Under the pieces are notes generated by a model that made no database searches, was not told the DNA's origin, and was given only the letters and a program-made list of their open reading frames with translations. Shown piece after piece: positions 5,516 to 9,884 of a DNA stretch of 9,884 nucleotides. Within the stretch, counting starts at the first letter, position 1. Each line of letters begins with the position of its first letter. This DNA comes from DATAWZ01 sp036266975 (GTDB taxonomy: Bacteria > Actinomycetota > Thermoleophilia > Solirubrobacterales > Solirubrobacteraceae), in assembly GCA_036266975.1 (NCBI GenBank), contig DATAWZ010000196.1, forward strand, positions 1-9,884. The letters run 5' to 3'. Both the position numbers and the translations under genes were made by a program.

Positions 5516-6081
5516 GTCGTGGAGCCCTCGACCAGCGCACTGGAGAGCGCCGGCAGGCGCAGCTGGGCGCGCCACAGCGCCAGGTGCTGGGCATCGTTGA
5601 CGGCGATCGCCGCCGGGAGCGAGCGCAGGTTCCGGTCGAGCTTGGGGACCGAGTCGATCCAGTAGGCGATCGCCAGGTCCTCGGCCTGTACGAGCAGCGC
5701 GAGCGCGCTGTCGGCGTCGTGGGGCGGCGTCGGCGATACGGGCTGGCGCGCGCGCGCGGCGGCGCCGAGCAGGTGGCCGAACTGCGCGCCGAGCTGCTGG
5801 TCGAGCCGGGTCACGTGCTCCTGGTCCTGGGCCTGCAGCCGCTCGGCGAGCGCGCGCTGGGTGCCGCGCAGGTGGGGCAGGGCGACCGCGTAGGTGGCGA
5901 GCACCTCCTCGGCGACGAGCGCGCCGCCGTAGAGGATCTCGTCGTCGTCGGTCGGCTCGAGCTTGGTCTCGTGCTCGATGGTCTTGTCGGACGGCGCTCC
6001 ACAGGCCGAGAGCGACAGCGACAGCGCGCCGGCGGCTCCGCCGAGCACCAGCCGCCGGCGGGTGAGCGCGGGACCGCCCAC
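5512..6081 (-). CDS. Ferritin-like lipoprotein with twin-arginine signal
   Basis: 189 residues from the GTG at 6081, which begins about 20 bases after the cysM stop. TRRRLVLGG (7-15) is a twin-arginine motif. LSAC (24-27) is a lipobox, so Cys27 should be lipidated and the protein held on the outer face of the membrane. Two helical pairs follow, with Glu58/Glu59 and Glu134 in the positions of the first and third ferritin helices. The second and fourth helices carry Asp86-x-x-His89 and Asp163-x-x-His166 instead of the usual Glu-x-x-His. That symmetrical Glu-to-Asp change could alter or weaken the metal site. The length equals that of the next gene, which it overlaps by four bases, suggesting a duplicated pair that may act as a heterodimer. 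Function is inferred from fold only. Confidence 0.8.
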   Translation of the reverse strand: MGGPALTRRRLVLGGAAGALSLSLSACGAPSDKTIEHETKLEPTDDDEILYGGALVAEEVLATYAVALPHLRGTQRALAERLQAQDQEHVTRLDQQLGAQFGHLLGAAARARQPVSPTPPHDADSALALLVQAEDLAIAYWIDSVPKLDRNLRSLPAAIAVNDAQHLALWRAQLRLPALSSALVEGSTT

Positions 6082-6101
6082 GGGTCAGGCGCGGGGCGCG
6101 G

Positions 6102-7073
6102 CTACCACCAGACGGTCGAGTCGAGATTCTCGATCTCGTCGACCGGGCGGGTGTAGATGCCCGAGGAGAGGTACTTCCAGCCGTCGTCGCAGACGATGAA
6201 CACGACGTTGCCCTCGTCGAGCTCGCCGGCGATGCGCACGGCCACGCGGGCGATCGCCCCCGAGGAGACACCGGCGAAGACGCCCTCCTCGTCGAGCAGC
6301 TTGCGCGTCCACACGATCGCGTCGCGGTTGGCGACGAAGATCTTGCGGTCCAGCAGCGAGAGGTCGATGATCGGCGGGATGAAGCCGTCGTCGAGCGAGC
6401 GCAGCCCCTGGACGGGCTCGCCCTGCATCGGCTCGGCCGCGACGATCTTCACGGCGTCGCCGAGCTCCTCCTTCAGGCGCCGGCCGTTGCCCATCAGCGT
6501 CCCGCCCGTGCCCAGGCCGGCGACGAACGCCGTCACCTCGTCGAGCTCCTCGAGGATCTCCAGCGCGGTCCCGTTGTAGTGGGCCAGCGGGTTGGCCGGG
6601 TTACCGTACTGGTAGGGCATGTAGTAGCTCGAGTCCGCCGAGGCCATCTCCAGCGCCCTCTCGACGGCGCCGTTGGAGCCCTTGCTGCCCTGTGAGTACA
6701 CGATCTCCGCGCCGTACATCTGCAGGAGCTGGGTCCGCTCGGGGGTGACGTTGTCGGGCATGACGACCTTCAGCCGGTAGCCCTTGCGCGAGCAGATCAT
6801 GGCCAGCGAGATGCCGGTGTTGCCCGAGGTCGGCTCGAGGATGGTCTGTCCGGGCCCGATCGCGCCCTTCTCCTCGGCGTCCTCGATCAGCGCCCGCGCG
6901 ACGCGGTCCTTGACCGAGCCGGTCGGGTTCTGGGACTCGAGCTTGGCCCAGATGCGCACGCCCGGCTTGGGCGAGAGCCGCTTGAGCTCCACCAGCGGCG
7001 TGTTGCCGATGGACTGGATCAGGTCCCCGTATCGCCCCCCGCACGGGCGATTCTGGAGGTCGGGAGCCGCCAT
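6102..7073 (-). CDS. cysM: Cysteine synthase CysM, CysO-dependent O-phosphoserine sulfhydrylase type
   Basis: 323 residues from the ATG at 7073. It is a fold-type II PLP enzyme. SIGNTPLV begins the fold (21-28) and Lys55 in TGSVKDR forms the Schiff base. PTSGNTG (81-87) binds the substrate carboxylate, the glycine loop GLGTGGTLMG (186-195) holds the phosphate, and Ser270 in GVSSGA contacts the pyridine nitrogen. It follows M. tuberculosis CysM more closely than CysK, including YQYGNPAN, DxGWKYLS and the C-terminal tail ending VWW. Arg225 in LRSLDDGF matches the arginine reported to select O-phosphoserine over O-acetylserine. In mycobacteria this enzyme uses CysO thiocarboxylate as sulfur donor, giving cysteine synthesis that tolerates oxidative stress. 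The first 13 residues are extra and poorly conserved. It heads a five-gene operon and has a candidate promoter that puts the mRNA start very near the ATG. Confidence 0.93.
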   Translation of the reverse strand: MAAPDLQNRPCGGRYGDLIQSIGNTPLVELKRLSPKPGVRIWAKLESQNPTGSVKDRVARALIEDAEEKGAIGPGQTILEPTSGNTGISLAMICSRKGYRLKVVMPDNVTPERTQLLQMYGAEIVYSQGSKGSNGAVERALEMASADSSYYMPYQYGNPANPLAHYNGTALEILEELDEVTAFVAGLGTGGTLMGNGRRLKEELGDAVKIVAAEPMQGEPVQGLRSLDDGFIPPIIDLSLLDRKIFVANRDAIVWTRKLLDEEGVFAGVSSGAIARVAVRIAGELDEGNVVFIVCDDGWKYLSSGIYTRPVDEIENLDSTVWW

Positions 7074-7083
7074 TACTTCAGGA

Positions 7084-7114
7084 AATATAGCGGGTCGGGC
7101 TCGGCGGTTGTCCA
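7084..7114 (-). promoter_or_regulatory. Candidate promoter of the cysM operon
   Basis: On the minus strand, TGGACA (7114 down to 7109) and TATATT (7089 down to 7084) each match the sigma-70 consensus at five of six positions. The spacing is 19 bases, longer than ideal. Only ten bases separate the -10 from the ATG at 7073, so the mRNA would have a leader of a few bases at most. No Shine-Dalgarno sequence is present, consistent with leaderless translation. Confidence 0.5.
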
Positions 7115-7151
7115 GCGCGTGCTTCTCCTGACCCCGCCGCGGGCCGCGACC

Positions 7152-7185
7152 GTCGTGTGCTGGCTTTGCGCCCCATATTCACGAC
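7152..7185. repeat. Spaced inverted repeat between cysM and the copper ATPase
   Basis: GTCGTG (7152-7157) and CACGAC (7180-7185) form a 6-base inverted repeat 22 bases apart in the divergent region. A plus-strand -10-like CATATT (7174-7179) lies inside, but it has no good -35. It does not resemble the CsoR or CueR operators I know. Short repeats occur by chance in high-GC DNA, so this is weak. Confidence 0.2.
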
Positions 7186-7272
7186 AACCCAGCGACCGAG
7201 GCGCATCTGCCCGCTCCCCGGGCCGAGCGTTCCCGCGTGGCCGCCGCGCCTGAGCTGGCAACATCGTCTGTG

Positions 7273-9884
7273 ATGAGCGCCACGGAGATCCGCCGGCCGG
7301 CCTCGACCGACCCGCTCGACGGGAGCACCCGCGCGGGCGAGCGGCTCGAGCTGGAGATCTCGGGCATGACCTGCGGCTCGTGCGCGGCGCGGGTGCAGCG
7401 GGCGCTCTCGCGCGAGCCGGGGGTCGCGAGCGCGCTCGTCAACTACGCCACCGCCCGTGCGACCGTGACCGCCGAGCCGGGGGCGCTCGATCCGCCGGCG
7501 CTGATCGCCGCGGTCACCCGCGCTGGCTACGGCGCCGCGCCGGCCCGGCCGCCCGCGGGCGAGTCGGCGGGCGCCTTCGACGCGCTCGAGGCCTCCCAGG
7601 CGCGCGAGCAGACGGCGCTCGCGCGGCGTATCGCCGTCGCGATCCCGCTCGCCGCGGCCATCGCCGTGCTCACCCTCGCGGCGCCACACGCCTCCACCGC
7701 GCGCTGGATCACCGGCGCGCTCGCGGTCCCGGTCCAGTTCTGGTGCGGGTGGCCGTTCCTGCGCTCGGCGTGGCTCCGCGCGCGCTCGCGCGGGACGAAC
7801 ATGGACACGCTGATCGCGCTGAGCACGCTGGCGAGCTTCCTGTACTCGACGGTGATGCTCATCTCGCAGACCCACCGCTACCAGCACGGCGTGCCCGTCG
7901 GGCAGTTCGAGATGTCGCTCGACTACGACATGGCGGCGACGATCATCGCGGCGCTGCTGGTCGCCCGCTGGTGCGAGGCCCGCGCCCGCGCTCGCGCCGG
8001 GCGCGCGGTGCGCGAGCTCGCGCGCCTGGGCGCCACGCAGGCGCGGCTCCTGGACCCGCAGGACCCCGACGCCCCCGAGCGCCTGGTCGGCGTCGAGCAG
8101 GTGCGTGCCGGCGACGTGTTCCTCGTGCGCCCGGGCGACAAGGTGCCGGTGGACGGCGTGGTCATCGACGGCGCCTCGGCGGTCGACGAGTCGATGCTCA
8201 CCGGCGAGTCGCTCCCGGTCGAGAAGCGCCCCGGATCGCCGCTCACCGGCGCGACGCTGAACTTCGATGGGGTGCTGCGCGCGCGGGCCACCGCGGTCGG
8301 CGCCGACACCGCCCTGGCCCAGCTCGTCGACCTGGTCGAGCGCGCCCAGGCCTCAAAGCCGCAGATCCAGCGGCTCGTGGACCGGGTCGCCGCCGTGTTC
8401 GTGCCGCTCGTGCTGCTGCTGGCGATGGGCACCCTCGCCGGCTGGCTCATCGGCGGCCAGGGCCTGGTCGGGATGTTCGCCACGATGCACCTGCAGCGAG
8501 GCCTGGACGCGACGATCGCCGTGCTGATCGTCGCGTGCCCGTGCGCGCTCGGGCTCGCCACGCCGGTGGCCATCCTCGCCGGCACCGGTCGCGGGGCGAC
8601 CCTCGGCCTGCTGATCCGCGGCGCGGAGATCCTCGAGCGCAGCCAGGACCTGGACACGATCGTGCTGGACAAGACCGGGACGGTCACGACCGGGCGGCTC
8701 ACCGTGGCCGACGTGTGGGCGGCGCCCGCCGGCGGCGGGCCCGAGCAGGTGCTCGCCCGCGCCGCGGCGGTCGAGAGCGGCTCCGAGCACCCGGTGGCCG
8801 CCGCGGTCCTCGCCGCCGCGCGCGAGCGGGGCGTGGCCTTCGCGGCGGCCGCGGAGTTTCGCGCGACCCCCGGCCGCGGCGTGCGCGGCCTGGTGGACGG
8901 CGCGCCGGTGTGGGCGGGACGCCCCACGCATCCGACGCCGGAAGGCGCGGGCGTGCTGGCCGACTGGGAGGCGGCGGGGCGCACGGCGATCGTGGTCGAG
9001 CGGGGCGAGACGCTGCTCGGGGCGATCGCGCTGGCCGACACGGTCAAGGACGAGGCGCGCGAGGCGATCGCCGGCCTGCGCCGGATGGGGCTCGACGTGC
9101 ACCTGCTCACCGGTGACAACGAGCGCACCGCGCGCGCCGTGGCCGAGCAGGTCGGCATCGATCACGTGCTCGCCGAGGTCAGCCCCGAGGGCAAGCTCGA
9201 GCAGATCGAGCGGCTCCAGCGGGCCGGGCATCGCGTGGGGATGGTCGGCGACGGCGTCAACGACGCGGCGGCGCTCGCCCGCGCCGACCTGGGGATCGCG
9301 ATGGGCACCGGCGCCGGCGTGGCGATCGAGGCCGCCGACATCAGCGTGCTTTCGGGCGACCTGCGCGGCGTGCCGCGCGCGCTGCGCCTCGCGCGCGAGA
9401 CCTACACGATCGTGCTGGAGAACCTCGCCTGGGCGTTCGGCTACAACCTCGTCGCCCTGCCGCTGGCGATGACCGGGCTGCTCAGCCCCGCGCTCGCCGC
9501 CGCGGCGATGGGCTGCTCGAGCATCACCGTCGTGGCCAACTCGCTGCGCCTGCAGCGCTTCGGGCGCCCGGGGCGCCCGACGCCGGTGCGCACGCGCCGG
9601 CGGCGGACGCTGAGCATCGGCGCGGGCGCGCTGGCCGGCGGCGCGCTGCTGGGGGTGCTCGTGCTCGCCGCGCCGGACACCTTCGCGGTCCCCTCGAGCG
9701 CCTCGCACACCTTCATCGCGACCGGCGGCGAGCAGGTGCAGGTCGGGGTGACCCCGCTGACCGCCGGCGAGGTCGGGGTGCACGTCTACCTGTTCGGCGC
9801 GACGAACGCGACCTCGATCGCCGGGCGGGTGCCGATCAGCGCGACCTCCTCCCGCGGCCAGCGCGTGGTGGGGACGGTCTACAC
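7273..9884 (+). CDS. copA: Cu(I)-exporting P1B-1-type ATPase with a C-terminal extracytoplasmic extension (3' end outside window)
   Basis: Open from the ATG at 7273 to the right edge, at least 870 residues; GTG at 7270 or 7237 are alternative starts. An N-terminal heavy-metal domain (about 25-90) carries the copper site MTCGSC (32-37). The ATPase core has TGES (310-313) in the actuator, CPC (422-424) in helix 6, DKTGT (466-470) with the phosphorylated Asp466, the SEHPVA histidine (His506) in the nucleotide domain, TGDN (613-616) and GDGVND (659-664). Tyr724-Asn725 in helix 7 and Met746/Ser749-Ser750 in helix 8 are the Cu(I)-site residues of the P1B-1 class. Classical CopA ends soon after helix 8, but here an Arg-rich linker, a further hydrophobic helix (about 780-803) and at least 65 Gly/Val/Thr-rich residues follow. 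It would export copper across the cytoplasmic membrane. No CsoR, CueR or CopZ gene is in view, and no Shine-Dalgarno precedes the ATG. Confidence 0.93.
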   Translation, partial: MSATEIRRPASTDPLDGSTRAGERLELEISGMTCGSCAARVQRALSREPGVASALVNYATARATVTAEPGALDPPALIAAVTRAGYGAAPARPPAGESAGAFDALEASQAREQTALARRIAVAIPLAAAIAVLTLAAPHASTARWITGALAVPVQFWCGWPFLRSAWLRARSRGTNMDTLIALSTLASFLYSTVMLISQTHRYQHGVPVGQFEMSLDYDMAATIIAALLVARWCEARARARAGRAVRELARLGATQARLLDPQDPDAPERLVGVEQVRAGDVFLVRPGDKVPVDGVVIDGASAVDESMLTGESLPVEKRPGSPLTGATLNFDGVLRARATAVGADTALAQLVDLVERAQASKPQIQRLVDRVAAVFVPLVLLLAMGTLAGWLIGGQGLVGMFATMHLQRGLDATIAVLIVACPCALGLATPVAILAGTGRGATLGLLIRGAEILERSQDLDTIVLDKTGTVTTGRLTVADVWAAPAGGGPEQVLARAAAVESGSEHPVAAAVLAAARERGVAFAAAAEFRATPGRGVRGLVDGAPVWAGRPTHPTPEGAGVLADWEAAGRTAIVVERGETLLGAIALADTVKDEAREAIAGLRRMGLDVHLLTGDNERTARAVAEQVGIDHVLAEVSPEGKLEQIERLQRAGHRVGMVGDGVNDAAALARADLGIAMGTGAGVAIEAADISVLSGDLRGVPRALRLARETYTIVLENLAWAFGYNLVALPLAMTGLLSPALAAAAMGCSSITVVANSLRLQRFGRPGRPTPVRTRRRRTLSIGAGALAGGALLGVLVLAAPDTFAVPSSASHTFIATGGEQVQVGVTPLTAGEVGVHVYLFGATNATSIAGRVPISATSSRGQRVVGTVY

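Noticed and set aside
4928..6101. A hidden cysO gene between cysM and mec
   Set aside because: The space is filled by the two ferritin-like genes with gaps of about 20 bases. No frame gives a ubiquitin-like protein ending in Gly-Gly.
4946..6271. Reading the second ferritin gene as a 441-residue protein starting at 6271
   Set aside because: The extra upstream part is the wrong frame of the first ferritin gene and cysM. The Tat-type signal and the GTGA overlap fix the start at 5515.
7074..7272. A copper-responsive operator (CsoR- or CueR-like) before the ATPase
   Set aside because: No match to the operator patterns I know was seen; only a 6-base spaced repeat is present.
7380..9116. A 578-residue open frame in another plus-strand frame within the copper ATPase
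   Set aside because: Its translation is a low-complexity Arg/Gly/Ala/Pro run, as expected from a shifted frame in high-GC DNA. The ATPase frame has every motif intact across the same bases.
8353..9783. A 476-residue minus-strand open frame opposite the ATPase
   Set aside because: It is antisense to conserved ATPase codons, low in complexity (His/Arg/Gly/Ala), and has no recognisable motif.

Overview
The window is high-GC bacterial chromosome, with mostly G or C at third codon positions and GTG used about as often as ATG as a start. It holds ten protein genes, and the two outermost run off the edges. The gene set suggests a high-GC actinobacterium, possibly of the Thermoleophilia/Solirubrobacter type: a CysO-type cysteine synthase with a Mec-like JAMM peptidase, exported ferritin-like proteins, and a coiled-coil NlpC/P60 hydrolase ending in RHPPGL. 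This placement is an inference from family resemblance. No rRNA, tRNA, CRISPR array, insertion sequence or phage gene was seen.

Left part (1-2630). The C-terminal part of a beta-hydroxyacid dehydrogenase runs off the left edge. A structured gap of about 200 bp follows, with a long inverted repeat that touches a good promoter candidate. Next is a DUF1802 gene. It converges on a secreted coiled-coil cell-wall hydrolase (NlpC/P60) on the minus strand.

Middle (2631-3983). A 170-bp divergent region with three small hairpins separates the hydrolase from a plus-strand gene that looks like a metallopeptidase-fold protein without its zinc site. A chain of overlapping hairpins follows, including a symmetric nested palindrome centred at 3627. 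Then comes a small two-helix LapA-like membrane protein with what looks like a leaderless start.

Operon (7073 down to 4002, minus strand). Five tightly packed genes: cysM, a ferritin-like lipoprotein, a second exported ferritin-like protein, a JAMM peptidase (mec), and a zinc-ribbon/DUF2007 membrane protein. Two junctions are 4-base overlaps (GTGA and ATGA), one gap is 18 bases and one is about 20. In mycobacteria CysM and Mec work with the sulfur-carrier protein CysO. Here no cysO lies between them, and the two di-iron proteins occupy that place. This is the most unusual arrangement in the window.

Right part (7270-9884). Divergent from cysM is a Cu(I) P1B-1 ATPase with every catalytic motif intact. 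It continues past its eighth transmembrane helix into an extra helix and an apparently extracytoplasmic beta-rich domain, which is cut by the window edge.

The ten coding assignments rest on reading translations and recognising motifs. Promoters, terminators and hairpins were found by eye and are less certain.
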